This document shows, one piece after another, positions 1-9,275 of a stretch of DNA of 64,000 nt; position 1 is the first letter of the stretch; every line of letters begins with the position of its first letter. The stretch comes from Glaciimonas sp. PCH181. Lineage in GTDB: Bacteria > Pseudomonadota > Gammaproteobacteria > Burkholderiales > Burkholderiaceae_D. Below the pieces are notes generated by a model. It saw only the letters and a program-made list of their open reading frames with translations. It did not search any database and had not been told where the DNA came from. Where the stretch lies: the NCBI RefSeq assembly GCF_003056055.1, contig NZ_PYFP01000003.1:124001-188000 (forward strand), read 5' to 3'. A program made the translations under genes and the position numbers.

Positions 1-613
1 GATCGTGGACGACTTTAAAGCCAGCATCAGTCAGCAAAGCGCGCCATGCCAAAAGACTGCGATTGCGCACATGGGAGTTGTCACGCAACAGTTCAATCGC
101 TTGTAAATAGGTATCGGCCAGCACATCTTCCGGCGACGAGGTATCGATAACAATGCCTTTTCCACCAGGTTTTAACACCCGCGCCATTTCAGCCAAAGCT
201 TGCGGCAAATTTTTCCAGTGATGTGCGCTTAAGCGCGTGCACACCATGTCAAAAGTCGCATCCGCAAACGGCAACTGATCGGCGCTGCCCTGCTGCACTT
301 CGAGATTATCCAAGCCACGTTCGTGGGCAGCATCGGCAACAACACGCAACATCTCTGAAGACAGATCGTAACCAATCACTTTGCCAGCATGCGGTGCCAG
401 CGCAAAACTAGCGTGACCGGCGCCACATCCAACGTCCAGAATCACCGGCTGCGAAAACTGTTGGGCATAAGCGGCTAAGTCCTGCAAATCAGCACCCTGA
501 GAATGCGTGGTACTGGTTAAGTAGGCGGCGGCAGTACTGCCGAATTGCTCGGTAATCACTTGATCGTGATTACGCGTACTGGCAGCGATATTGCCAGAAG
601 TTGTAGTTGTCAT
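1..613 (-). CDS. Class I SAM-dependent methyltransferase (C-terminus off the window)
   Basis: The minus-strand reading frame starts at ATG 613 and is open to base 1, so at least 204 residues are present and the stop lies outside the window. The protein has the Rossmann motif I LDVGCGAG near residue 69, an acidic motif II (IGYDLSSEML), and a later VLKPGGKGIVID strand, the hallmark of the UbiE/COQ5-like Methyltransf_11 group. It should transfer a methyl group from S-adenosylmethionine in the cytoplasm; the acceptor cannot be read from the sequence. It is divergent from a helix-turn-helix regulator gene at 788, which may control it. The family call is secure, the substrate is not. Confidence 0.85.
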   Translation of the reverse strand, partial: MTTTTSGNIAASTRNHDQVITEQFGSTAAAYLTSTTHSQGADLQDLAAYAQQFSQPVILDVGCGAGHASFALAPHAGKVIGYDLSSEMLRVVADAAHERGLDNLEVQQGSADQLPFADATFDMVCTRLSAHHWKNLPQALAEMARVLKPGGKGIVIDTSSPEDVLADTYLQAIELLRDNSHVRNRSLLAWRALLTDAGFKVVHD

Positions 614-671
614 TTGAAGCTTTCTTTAAAGTAACTGTATGGATAAGTCTATTAGGCACATCAACATCACT

Positions 672-763
672 ATTGATAACCCGTGGAGTTATCGATCAGT
701 TTAGCTATTCTTTATCCTGTTACAAGACTAGTACTTATACTATTATGTTTGCCAATAGGATAA
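672..763. promoter_or_regulatory. Divergent intergenic region with two inverted repeats
   Basis: The 174-bp gap between the methyltransferase and the XRE regulator holds two inverted repeats. ATTGATAAC (672-680) faces GTTATCGAT (688-696) with one mismatch, and TTATCCT (712-718) faces AGGATAA (757-763). The spacing of the first suits a dimeric helix-turn-helix regulator. Assignment as the operator of the adjacent regulator is inference from position only. Confidence 0.4.
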
Positions 764-787
764 TCTCTTGGGAAAATTGGATGCAGC

Positions 788-1573
788 ATGGATGACATCA
801 GTAAACGCAAGGCGCTGGGAGAATTTATCAAAAGCCAGCGCAGCCAAATACCGCCGCTTAGCTTTGGAATCGGGACAAATACCCGACGCCGCACCCCCGG
901 CTTACGCCGTGAAGAAATCGCGCAATTATGTGAAATCAGCGTGACCTGGTACACCTGGATTGAACAAGGCCGCACGGTATCCGTTTCGCCGCAGGCGCTC
1001 GCAAGAATCGCCGATGCTTTACGATTGCCGCAAGCTAAGCGCAGTTATCTATTTAAGTTGTCCGGGAAAAAAGACCCGCAATTACCAGATATTGTGGACG
1101 ATCAAATTCCTGCGGAAGTGATCGCGGTATTACGCAACATCAAGACACCGGCCTATCTGCTGGATCGCTACTGGAATGTTGTCAGCTGGAATCGGCCAGC
1201 GCAAACCTTATTTGCCGGCTGGCTGGATCAAAAAAGTCAGCAAAAAAATTTATTGTTTTATACCTTTTGCGATCCGGCAGCGATCACGTTCATCAGCGAT
1301 TGGGAATTACGCGGACGGCGCTTGGTAGCCGAGTTTCGCGCCGATTGCGGAATGTATCTGGATGAGCCTAAAATTTTGGCGATTGTAGAACGGCTATGTA
1401 ATGAAAGCAGCGCTTTTAAATACGCCTGGAGCTTACAAGACGTGACCGAAAAAGAAGGTGGCGAGCGCCGCTTTCATCATCCGACATTGGGCCCCCTCTG
1501 CTATCAACAGGTGAATTTGCGCGTTGCCAATCGGGGCGAACTAAAGTTGGTCGTGTTGTTGCCGGGAGGGTAA
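788..1573 (+). CDS. XRE-family regulator with MmyB-like ligand-binding domain
   Basis: The protein has 261 residues. The N-terminal ~80 residues form a helix-turn-helix with the RRTPGLRREEIAQL segment typical of the MmyB/XRE group. The remainder (about 100-255) matches the MmyB-like ligand-binding domain, including the YLLDRYWNVVSWNRPA segment. These proteins are cytoplasmic DNA-binding regulators; members of the group often control a divergent enzyme or exporter. Here the divergent neighbour is a methyltransferase. No strong Shine-Dalgarno is visible, but the ATG at 788 gives the usual N-terminus. The ligand is unknown. Confidence 0.88.
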   Translation: MDDISKRKALGEFIKSQRSQIPPLSFGIGTNTRRRTPGLRREEIAQLCEISVTWYTWIEQGRTVSVSPQALARIADALRLPQAKRSYLFKLSGKKDPQLPDIVDDQIPAEVIAVLRNIKTPAYLLDRYWNVVSWNRPAQTLFAGWLDQKSQQKNLLFYTFCDPAAITFISDWELRGRRLVAEFRADCGMYLDEPKILAIVERLCNESSAFKYAWSLQDVTEKEGGERRFHHPTLGPLCYQQVNLRVANRGELKLVVLLPGG

Positions 1574-1587
1574 TTTTAGAAATGGGA

Positions 1588-1623
1588 AGCCATACCCGGC
1601 AACGCATTACGCCGGGTATGGCT
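1588..1623. terminator. Hairpin between convergent genes
   Basis: A perfect 13-bp stem, AGCCATACCCGGC (1588-1600) against GCCGGGTATGGCT (1611-1623), has a 10-nt loop. It lies between the convergent regulator and exporter genes. Neither flank has a clean run of T, so it may act as a bidirectional pause or RNA-end stabiliser rather than a classical intrinsic terminator. Confidence 0.6.
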
Positions 1624-1649
1624 CCTGCCTAAAAACGATGCGGCAAAGG

Positions 1650-2591
1650 CTATTTTTTCATCACAAACGCCACACCAAGAATCGCAACCATCATCCCGAT
1701 GATCCCCAGCAAATTAAAAACTTCGCCAAACATCAGCCATGCCATGACGGCGGTCGTTGGCGGCGTCAGATACAACAGACTGGTGACGCTCGTCGCCGCG
1801 CTGCTGCGAATTAACGTAAAGAGCAGGAAAATCGCACCTATCGATAGCGCGAATATCGACCACAGTAAAGCCCCGATAAAACTTGTGGTCCACTGCACCG
1901 TAGAAAGCGACGGCGTCAGATGTTCGTAGAAAATGGCAAACGGCAGGATCACGACAAACGAAGCAGTGAATTGAATGATCGTACCGGTGCGCAAATCGAA
2001 ATGTGGGCAGTGGTGTTTTTGGTAAAGCGTTCCGGCGGTGATTGAAACAAGCGCCATCATCGCCAAGGCGATGCTTTCCCAGGACAAGCCTACCAAACTA
2101 ATTTTTGCCACAACGACTAAAGCAACACCCCCCAGCCCCAGTAGCAAACCTATCCATTGACGCGGCCGGACCGTCTCACCGATCCAGCGCGCCGAAATGG
2201 CAGTCAGAATCGGCTGCATACCGACAATCAACGCAGATAACCCGGCTGGCATACCCATTTTTATCGCACACCACACACCTGCCAGATAACCCGCCTGGAG
2301 CAGAACTCCCGCTACTGCCATATGGCGAATTCGTCCCACGGGCCACGGAGCTTTCAAATAGATGACCAGCGGCATCAGAACAATCAGCACACCCACGAAA
2401 CGCAGCAGCAGAAAGGTCAGCGGCGGCGCATAGGGCAAGCCGAACTTAGCGACGACGAAGCCGGTACTCCATAGTAAGACGAACACCAGCGGCATGATAG
2501 GCAGCAAACGTAGCAGCCAACTTGATTTGGCTACGTCGGTGATTGGATCTGCTGCCAACGGCGCGAGCGCAGAATGATTGAGAGAGCGCAT
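1650..2591 (-). CDS. DMT-superfamily (EamA) permease
   Basis: The 313-residue protein is almost wholly hydrophobic, with about ten membrane segments arranged as two EamA repeats. The first begins at WSTGFVVAKFGL and the second at the LLLGLGGVALV region. EamA proteins usually export small metabolites or amino acids across the inner membrane. The gene starts 10 bp after the stop of the upstream deacetylase-like gene on the same strand, so the two are probably one transcript. The substrate is not predictable. Confidence 0.88.
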   Translation of the reverse strand: MRSLNHSALAPLAADPITDVAKSSWLLRLLPIMPLVFVLLWSTGFVVAKFGLPYAPPLTFLLLRFVGVLIVLMPLVIYLKAPWPVGRIRHMAVAGVLLQAGYLAGVWCAIKMGMPAGLSALIVGMQPILTAISARWIGETVRPRQWIGLLLGLGGVALVVVAKISLVGLSWESIALAMMALVSITAGTLYQKHHCPHFDLRTGTIIQFTASFVVILPFAIFYEHLTPSLSTVQWTTSFIGALLWSIFALSIGAIFLLFTLIRSSAATSVTSLLYLTPPTTAVMAWLMFGEVFNLLGIIGMMVAILGVAFVMKK

Positions 2592-2601
2592 AAAAACTGT
2601 T

Positions 2602-3582
2602 CTATCCGAAAGTGAGAGATGGCTTTGCGCCAGATTGGATTGCCGCAGAAGTGGCTGAAGAGGTGGCTAAATACGTTGCTTGTCGACTGGCATGCAATGC
2701 GGCCAACGTGACCGTTTTCAAATGGATCGCCACGGTATCTTGTATATCTTTGCCGTAGCCGCCAGCCATCGTTACCGCTACCGGAATGGCGCGCTGACCA
2801 GCGGCGGCAAATACCATCGCATCACGTTGCGCCAAACCGTCAAAACTGAGCTTCAAACGTCCTAAGCGATCGCCTTCGTGCGGATCGGCTCCGGCCAGAT
2901 AAATCAACAATTGTGGATCGAAACAATCAAAAAACTGCGCAAGCGCGGCTTGCAGAGCACTCAGATAAGCCGCGTCACCAGTCCCGTCCGGCAGCGCAAT
3001 ATCCAGATCGCTACATTCTTTGCTAAACGGATAATTATCGGCGCCATGCAGAGATAGCGTAAAAATCGACTCATCCCGCGCCAAAATGGACGCGGTGCCA
3101 TTACCCTGATGCACATCCAGATCAATAATCGCCACGCGCTGTACCAAACGCTCGGCCTGCATCAGGCGCGCAGCGATTGCAGAATCATTGAAGACACAAA
3201 ACCCGCCACCATGATCGGCATAGGAATGATGCGTTCCGCCTGCCAGATTAACCGCAATCTGATCGCTCGAAGTCAACGCTGCCCGACAAGCAGCAATCGT
3301 GGCCCCGACCGACCGACGCGAACGCTCGACCATTTGCAGTGACCATGGGAAACCAATTTCTTTTTGTGCAGGAAGCGACAGATTGCCAGTTGATACTGCG
3401 GCAATATAGGCAGGATGATGTGCCAATGCCAACACACCATCACTGGTCGACGGTGCCTCGTGCAACGTAATACCAGCGTGACTGGCCTGAACACCTTCGT
3501 GCAGCAAGCGGTATTTTTGCATCGGGAAACGGTGACCGACCGGCAAGGGCAGGACAAAATGGTCGCTGTAGAAAGCTTTCAA
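2602..3582 (-). CDS. Histone deacetylase / acetylpolyamine amidohydrolase family protein
   Basis: The 326-residue protein is a zinc-dependent arginase/deacetylase-fold amidohydrolase. Visible catalytic features are the paired His118-His119 in GGTHHSYAD, zinc ligands Asp156 and His158 in DLDVHQGNG, Asp233 in LAGADPHEGD, and the transition-state Tyr276 in AGGYG. Bacterial members remove acetyl groups from small amines or from protein lysines; which applies here is unknown. The start is a TTG at 3582: an in-frame stop lies shortly upstream, and the KAFYSDHFVLPLP segment is typical of the family N-terminus. No clear ribosome site is visible. It heads a two-gene unit with an EamA exporter. Confidence 0.88.
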   Translation of the reverse strand: MKAFYSDHFVLPLPVGHRFPMQKYRLLHEGVQASHAGITLHEAPSTSDGVLALAHHPAYIAAVSTGNLSLPAQKEIGFPWSLQMVERSRRSVGATIAACRAALTSSDQIAVNLAGGTHHSYADHGGGFCVFNDSAIAARLMQAERLVQRVAIIDLDVHQGNGTASILARDESIFTLSLHGADNYPFSKECSDLDIALPDGTGDAAYLSALQAALAQFFDCFDPQLLIYLAGADPHEGDRLGRLKLSFDGLAQRDAMVFAAAGQRAIPVAVTMAGGYGKDIQDTVAIHLKTVTLAALHASRQATYLATSSATSAAIQSGAKPSLTFG

Positions 3583-3727
3583 GATTGCACGATATAAGTA
3601 ACGGATGGGATAAAGAGTCTACCAGTTACGGCAAATCAGCATCGCCAGGAAATGATGAGAAGATTTCACCTTGCACCGGCTGTTGTTCGGCTTACATGAT
3701 TATTTCATCTATCTAAAATCATTTTGC

Positions 3728-3795
3728 TGCATTGCACAAAAAATCTCTTGACAGCTGAAAAGAAAAGTTTAAAATAATTATATTGCATCGCACAA
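3728..3795 (+). promoter_or_regulatory. Phasin promoter flanked by repeated TGCATYGCACAA motifs
   Basis: A strong sigma-70-like promoter is visible: TTGACA (3748-3753), a 16-bp spacer, TAAAAT (3770-3775). TGCATTGCACAA (3728-3739) lies just upstream of the -35, and TGCATCGCACAA (3784-3795) lies at the expected start of transcription. TGC/GCA-rich elements resemble those described for the PHA-responsive repressor PhaR, which controls phasin genes. Placement suits repression by occlusion. The 5' leader would be about 115 nt long. Confidence 0.6.
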
Positions 3796-3899
3796 TGCAT
3801 ATTACCTAGTCGTACAGAGCCACGCGTTACTCGGTAGTTATGGGTGTTTGCAATATCCACTAGTTCCTAATATCACTTTACAGAATCTCTGGAGAAGCT

Positions 3900-4463
3900 A
3901 TGTCTACTATCGCCGAACAATTCTCATCCGCTGCTAAAGCCAATTTTGAAGCCAATCTGGCCCTATTTACTGATTTCACTGCTAAAGCATTTGAAGGCGT
4001 AGAAAAATTGGTAGAACTGAATGTGACCGCCGCCAAAGCTACTTTCGAAGACTCAACCGCTTCAACCCAACTTCTGTTCGCTGCAAAAGACCCGCAGGAA
4101 TTTTTCTCATTGAGCCTGGCGCAAGCACAACCTAGTGCTGAGAAAGCCATTGCTTATAGCCGCCACTTTGCAAAAATCGCAGCGGTAACCCAAGCTGAAT
4201 TGGCCAAAACGTCCGAAGCCCAACTGGCCGAAACCAAACGCAAAGCGCTTGAATTATTTGAGCAAGTATCAAAAAGCGCGCCACCAGGTAGCGAAAACGC
4301 GATCGCTTTTGTCAATGCCGCCATCGGCAACGCCAACGCCGGTTACGAGCAATTTACCAAAAGCAGCAAGCAAGCAGCGGAAGCCATCGAAAGCAATGTA
4401 AATAACGCTGTCGAGCAATTATCTGAAGTTGCAAAATCAACTACCCGTAGCGCAAAGAAATAA
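3900..4463 (+). CDS. phaP: Phasin family protein
   Basis: The 187-residue protein is helical, alanine-rich and amphipathic. It opens with MSTIAEQFSSAAKANFEANL and contains the LFTDFTAKAFEGVEKLVELN segment typical of the Phasin_2 family of Burkholderiales. Phasins coat intracellular polyhydroxyalkanoate granules, limiting coalescence and assisting synthase and depolymerase access. A GGAGA ribosome site precedes the ATG, and a strong promoter lies about 120 bp upstream. It stands alone, without phaC or phaA nearby, which is common. Several phasin paralogues usually exist in one genome, so the paralogue number cannot be given. Confidence 0.92.
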   Translation: MSTIAEQFSSAAKANFEANLALFTDFTAKAFEGVEKLVELNVTAAKATFEDSTASTQLLFAAKDPQEFFSLSLAQAQPSAEKAIAYSRHFAKIAAVTQAELAKTSEAQLAETKRKALELFEQVSKSAPPGSENAIAFVNAAIGNANAGYEQFTKSSKQAAEAIESNVNNAVEQLSEVAKSTTRSAKK

Positions 4464-4528
4464 TTAGTCGCGCTAAATAGTACTCTCGCCTCAAGAATTT
4501 GGCGTTGAGTGCTAGAGGAAGAAATAAA

Positions 4529-4558
4529 AAAGGGACCCAGAATACTGGGTCCCTTTTT
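4529..4558. terminator. Bidirectional intrinsic terminator
   Basis: GGGACCCAG (4532-4540) pairs with CTGGGTCCC (4545-4553) around a 4-nt loop. The stem has an A-run on the left and a T-run on the right, so it can end both the rightward phasin transcript and the leftward DUF349 transcript. Confidence 0.92.
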
Positions 4559-4602
4559 AGTTTACAAAATACGAAAAATCCAATGTGTCTGCAACTACCA
4601 AC

Positions 4603-7263
4603 TTATAAGTTTGGCCGCCCTTTGACAGACAAAATCAGTTGTTCAGCACGTCCCCGCGTCTCGTAGTCCATCAAAGCTGGTAAACCACAGACTCGCAATA
4701 GTTGCGCACTGCTGCTCACTTCGGCTGAACCTGCTTTCAACGCAGCTTGCAGCACCTCGACTTGCACTTGTAAACGTTCCCGCGTCAGGGAAGTCGGGCT
4801 ATCTACACCAGCAATAATTTCCGCCCGCAATAACTCTTGCAATAGCGTTTCCCGACTATTTTCCAGAGTCGCTAGATAGGCAGTCATTGCCAGACGATCT
4901 CCAACGTTGTGCAAATCCAACGCTGTATCGAACCGATTTCGCATCGCTTTTTCAAATGCGTTCGGTAATGCTGGAAGCGCTTGCCAGTTAGCATTCCAGG
5001 TCGCGGGATTGCCGTCGGTATCAGCATCGTCAACCACGGCATCTGCATCACTAGCAATAACGTCAGACTCCAACCCCAAACTGACCTCAACCAATTGGCA
5101 AAGCGCCAGCTTATCGCATAGCGCATGCGCTTCTATCAGCACAGCGTCTTGGCGGGCCTGCTCAACCCGTGCTTGCAAACTTTCCACCGCGGCATTGTAA
5201 CGCGCTTCAACTTGAGCTTCGACAGCACGCGGAACCGCACCGGACTTGTTCCAATCCTGCTGCGCCTGCCGCAATAGTGCCGGCAACGTCTCTTTAGCTT
5301 GCGTAGTGGCCGTCTCAAGACTGGCGCACAACGCTTCTTTTAGCTGCAAATTCTGACGACGCTCTGTATCAGCGGTGGATGCGGCTTCTTTACGTTGTGC
5401 AAAAATCGTGTCGCAAGCGCTACGAAAACGTTGCCATAATTGTTGCTCATCCTGACGCGATAGCGGCAAAGCCTTTGCGTGCTCTTGCCAGCGTTGCTGC
5501 AATTCACGCAGACGGTCGGTCGTGTCGCGTTGATTGACCGGCAATTCAGCCGCTTCAGTAATAAGCTTTTCACGTTGGGTGATTTCACGCTGCTGCTGCA
5601 ACATCAACGGTGCTAATAACTGCTGAGTAGCATTGGCGAAGGATTTATCCAACAATTTTTTATCACTGCGATTGATGGTCCCCATCGTGCGCCAGGCTTG
5701 CTGCTTTTGTTGGCAAAACTGCGCAATCGCTTTCCAGTCCGGCCCGGCTGTGTCGCCCAAGGCTACCGCAGCGTACTGCTGTATTTCTTCTATCAGTAAT
5801 AGCGCCTTGATCTGATTGCGTTGACGCTCGTCAGCAAGCTGTTGAAAATGCGCTGCAACAGGAATATAAGCAGTAGTACAAGCGGCATCAAAACCATCCC
5901 ACAATACTTTGGGCGCAGACCCGGCAGAGCTATCCAGCGATTTCCAACGTGCGCGCAAGCTACCGATTTTCTTAGCCAACTCGGTAACAACGAGTTCTTG
6001 CCCCGGCAATTCCTGCGCTGCTTTCATCAATTCTTCGCGAGAGACATTTCCGCCCCAACGCGCCCACCCTTGCAACCGGCCCAACTCACTACGTGCCTGG
6101 GTCAATCGGGTATTTTCTGACGATGACAATTTCAACGCTTTGAAATCCATCGCACGCAGGGCTTTATCGTGGTCCATCCCGGCTTGCAAAGCGCCCTCTT
6201 CCAGCGCGGCTTCCAAGCCATCCAATGCCGCTAAAAATTGTTTCTGTGTAGCAATTTTATCGGTAGACGGTGCTTGTTCGGCTGAGGCTGGCTGCTGTGA
6301 AATTTTTGGCTTAACCGCAGCAATACTTTGTTGCAGCAAGCTTGCATATCGCTGCTCAAGCGTTTCATCGCTTAACTCGACAGGCAAAGCAGCCAATGCT
6401 GACCAGCTACGTCGCAAAACCGCAGGGCTCAAGGTTTCTACTGGCGTTGCTTCCCACTCTGTCAATAATGCCTGACGAGCGAATAGCGCTTGTTGATGCT
6501 GTTGCAACACGTCGAGACGCTGGTGCACCACTTTTAACGCAGCGACAAATTCAGTTGCCAGATTTTTTGGCAGACTGATCGCTTCAACGCTATTTTCATG
6601 CTGTTGCATTTCCGCTGAGATTTGCGCAGTTTGCGCGGCAATCGCGTCAGCCGATAACGCCTGTGGATCATTGATTATTTGGGTATTTAGCTGACGCAGA
6701 TGGGCCAGCAATCCCAGCACCGACCGCTGCAATGCCGCTTGCGTCGCTAACCTGCCCGCTAATGCGGCGCTGAGTTGTTGAAATTCCTGCTGCTGAGTCT
6801 CAACCGGCATGGCAATTAACTTCCACGCCCGATCAAGGTCCGCGACCTGATTCGGTAGTAACTGCGCCTCGTTTAGCAAGCGTTGCGCTTGCTGCAAACA
6901 AAGCGTCGCTTGCGCGGCAGTTTGTTGTTGAACGCGCAACACATCCAGTTTGGATTGCATCAACTTTGCTACCCGGCGATCAACATTGCGCATCGCTTTC
7001 AGGACTTGCTCTAATCCCTCAGCACTTTGCACCAATTGTGCTGCACGCAGCCTTGCATCAGCAAAGTCCGCCTGCAAGATAAAACTGACAGCCGCCCCTT
7101 CTTCCGTAAGTGCATCCGCTCTCGCCATGGCTTGTTGACGCGCGGTATCTGTGACTTGCACGCTGGCAACACGTTGTGCAATTTGCTGGCGTGCTTTTTG
7201 GGCTGCTTCTGACTGTGCTGCAGCGGCAGAGCGATCTGCCCGCTTGAAAAGAAAACCAAACAT
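4603..7263 (-). CDS. DUF349-repeat protein
   Basis: The protein is a very long (886 residues from ATG 7263), glutamine- and alanine-rich, predominantly helical protein containing several DUF349 repeats. Recognisable copies hold the W-x(n)-W-x-F pattern, for example AQFCQQKQQAWRTMG and KALPLSRQDEQQLWQRFRSA. DUF349 proteins occur widely in proteobacteria and actinobacteria; no biochemical role is established. The frame extends to a TTG at 7275, but the ATG at 7263 gives the usual MFGFLFKR start, so it is preferred. No signal peptide is evident, so it should be cytoplasmic. It is a single-gene unit ending at the shared terminator with the phasin. Confidence 0.85.
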   Translation of the reverse strand: MFGFLFKRADRSAAAAQSEAAQKARQQIAQRVASVQVTDTARQQAMARADALTEEGAAVSFILQADFADARLRAAQLVQSAEGLEQVLKAMRNVDRRVAKLMQSKLDVLRVQQQTAAQATLCLQQAQRLLNEAQLLPNQVADLDRAWKLIAMPVETQQQEFQQLSAALAGRLATQAALQRSVLGLLAHLRQLNTQIINDPQALSADAIAAQTAQISAEMQQHENSVEAISLPKNLATEFVAALKVVHQRLDVLQQHQQALFARQALLTEWEATPVETLSPAVLRRSWSALAALPVELSDETLEQRYASLLQQSIAAVKPKISQQPASAEQAPSTDKIATQKQFLAALDGLEAALEEGALQAGMDHDKALRAMDFKALKLSSSENTRLTQARSELGRLQGWARWGGNVSREELMKAAQELPGQELVVTELAKKIGSLRARWKSLDSSAGSAPKVLWDGFDAACTTAYIPVAAHFQQLADERQRNQIKALLLIEEIQQYAAVALGDTAGPDWKAIAQFCQQKQQAWRTMGTINRSDKKLLDKSFANATQQLLAPLMLQQQREITQREKLITEAAELPVNQRDTTDRLRELQQRWQEHAKALPLSRQDEQQLWQRFRSACDTIFAQRKEAASTADTERRQNLQLKEALCASLETATTQAKETLPALLRQAQQDWNKSGAVPRAVEAQVEARYNAAVESLQARVEQARQDAVLIEAHALCDKLALCQLVEVSLGLESDVIASDADAVVDDADTDGNPATWNANWQALPALPNAFEKAMRNRFDTALDLHNVGDRLAMTAYLATLENSRETLLQELLRAEIIAGVDSPTSLTRERLQVQVEVLQAALKAGSAEVSSSAQLLRVCGLPALMDYETRGRAEQLILSVKGRPNL

Positions 7264-7485
7264 AATAAATACCAATCAAATAGGAGCGGACCAAACTAAT
7301 GAGGCGGTCAGAAGGCAGTAAAAGCCTGTAAAAAGCGCTTAAACAATGTCGCTAAATAGCTAAAAGAATCCCGGGCGACAGTGTAAATGAAGCGGCGCAA
7401 ATACGCTAAGAATTAGGTGTAACGTATTGCGCCGCATAGCGGATGCCTGCTGCGTCTCTGATGTCAACAGCCGCCAGTCCGCCGA

Positions 7486-8304
7486 TCAGGCCGATCGATA
7501 CGCGACCTGCAACGCATCCAAACCGGCTAACAGTTTAATAAATGCCGCCGCGCTCTGAGTTGGCTCACCCTTTACGCCGAGATCGATATGGCGCTGGGTC
7601 TGGGCATCGCCAACGTGCGGCAAACTGAATACTTTTACTGATGGGAACTCACGTTCAATTGCCTCCATCAAGGGCGTAAGAGCAGACTCCATTGATCCGA
7701 AAACCAACACCGACTGCTCCAACTGCGGATTTTTGTGAAATAAATCGGCGTGATAAGTATCCAATACCCATTCAAACATCGGCCACGCCATTACAGGAAA
7801 GCCAGGGGCAAAATGATGCCATCCCGTTGCCTGAACCGCTCCATCCGCCGGATTTTTGAATGAAAATCCAGGAATTTTATTAAAGGGATTAGGAATAATT
7901 TCTGCGCCTTGCGGAAACTCGCCCATCTTCAGGCGATGCAGGTTGTCAGCAGTATCGTAATCAGGTTCTATGGCAGCGTCCCGCGCGGTATCGGCAATCC
8001 GTTCGCGGATTTTTTCACGCGCATGGGGATGTAAAACTAACGGTACGCTGAGGGCAGCCGCAGCACATTGGCGAGTGTGATCATCGGGCGTTGCACCGAT
8101 ACCACCGGTACAAAATACGATGTCATCGCTGGAAAAAGTCCGTTTCAGCGTTGTAATGATGCGGGCAGGGTCATCGCCCAGATACTCTGCCCAACTCAAT
8201 GTCAGGCCCCGTGCTGTCAACATTTCCAGAACTTTCGGAAAATGCTTATCGATTCGTCGGCCAGAGAGAATTTCGTCGCCAATAATGATGAGTCCGATTG
8301 CCAT
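7486..8304 (-). CDS. CinA-like / molybdopterin-binding domain protein
   Basis: The 272-residue protein begins MAIGLIIIGDEILSGRRIDKH, the signature of the MoaB/Mog-like domain found at the N-terminus of CinA (COG1058). A second family motif, FCTGGIGATPDDHTR, lies near residue 63. It lacks the C-terminal nicotinamide-nucleotide amidase domain of full CinA, so it is the short single-domain form. Such proteins are annotated competence/damage-inducible protein A or nucleotide pyrophosphatase-like; their physiological role is uncertain. It lies about 90 bp downstream of the EI24 gene on the same strand and may be the last gene of that operon. Confidence 0.85.
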   Translation of the reverse strand: MAIGLIIIGDEILSGRRIDKHFPKVLEMLTARGLTLSWAEYLGDDPARIITTLKRTFSSDDIVFCTGGIGATPDDHTRQCAAAALSVPLVLHPHAREKIRERIADTARDAAIEPDYDTADNLHRLKMGEFPQGAEIIPNPFNKIPGFSFKNPADGAVQATGWHHFAPGFPVMAWPMFEWVLDTYHADLFHKNPQLEQSVLVFGSMESALTPLMEAIEREFPSVKVFSLPHVGDAQTQRHIDLGVKGEPTQSAAAFIKLLAGLDALQVAYRSA

Positions 8305-8393
8305 AAGAAGATCTTTGCGCTGTTTGAGATAGAACGATTATTGAAAATGAGGGACTTAAAATACATTAAACGCTTGCTTTCGGGGTCGAAAAC

Positions 8394-9275
8394 TCAGCCG
8401 ATGCTTGCGCTGTCGATATTCTTTACACTTCCCGCAGAGCTGCCGTTCGCGCCACGTTCGGCCAGAATATCCACCGCTGCTTGCGCCGCACGATATTTAC
8501 TCAATGCTTCCAGGCAATAGTATTCAAACCATAAACCGGTAAACACAAACACCAGCACATACAGCCAGATTGATCCCGCAGCCATGAACGGAAGCACGAT
8601 TAACCACAGCGCCCCTCCTAACCACAGCAAAGTCGGCGCGGCGCCCATTGCCCCGGCAAAAATACCGATCACCAGCAGCGGCCAACGATGAATCTTCAGG
8701 ATAGCCTTCAGCTCATCTTTATCGGCATAGGCTGAAAGTGCGTCGTAAGCAATCACACGATAGGTCAGCCAGCCCCACAATAACGCGGGAATAACGAAAG
8801 CCAATGGCGGGATTAACCATAAAGGCAACGTTACCAACCACAAAATACAGAATAATAAAAACGTCGAAGCCGAAATACAGATACTGCCGAATAGGGTTCC
8901 ACCTTTACGCTGCTCCAACGCGGCGTAATGACGACCGCCGACATGACGCGCCGCCACCGGTAAGGCGAATATCCCGACAAATACCAGCGCCGTCAGAATC
9001 ATCAACGGCAACAATAGCCAGAGCGCTACCCACGGCACAATCACCGCTTTTAATGCCCCTAAACCTAGCCAACTGAGCGCGCCGCCCGCCACTTCCATCC
9101 CGCTGCTGCCGACCAAATAACTTTGCAACCAATCAACCAAGGGCTGCAATCCTAACCACAATCCCAGGCCCCAAATCACTACCGATACCAGAAACGGCAA
9201 AAAAGTCAGCAATAGCATCCGAAAATGCAGCTGCGATAACAAAGCCCGGCCAAATGCGACGATGACAGGACGCAT
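8394..9275 (-). CDS. EI24 (CysZ-like) integral membrane protein
   Basis: The 293-residue inner-membrane protein has an N-terminus PVIVAFGRALLSQLHFRMLL followed by four to six hydrophobic segments, matching the EI24 domain family that includes the sulfate channel CysZ. No cysteine-pathway gene lies nearby, so sulfate uptake should not be assumed. Its ATG overlaps the upstream sterol-desaturase-like stop in TGATG, indicating translational coupling. The C-terminus ends in a short hydrophilic tail. Confidence 0.82.
   Translation of the reverse strand: MRPVIVAFGRALLSQLHFRMLLLTFLPFLVSVVIWGLGLWLGLQPLVDWLQSYLVGSSGMEVAGGALSWLGLGALKAVIVPWVALWLLLPLMILTALVFVGIFALPVAARHVGGRHYAALEQRKGGTLFGSICISASTFLLFCILWLVTLPLWLIPPLAFVIPALLWGWLTYRVIAYDALSAYADKDELKAILKIHRWPLLVIGIFAGAMGAAPTLLWLGGALWLIVLPFMAAGSIWLYVLVFVFTGLWFEYYCLEALSKYRAAQAAVDILAERGANGSSAGSVKNIDSASIG

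Noticed and set aside
5909..6475. Long plus-strand frame (188 codons) opposite the DUF349 gene
   Set aside because: Antisense shadow of a repetitive coding region; Ser/Ala/Cys-rich with no domain or ribosome site.
4603..7275. TTG start for the DUF349 protein
   Set aside because: Only four extra residues; ATG 7263 gives the usual N-terminus.
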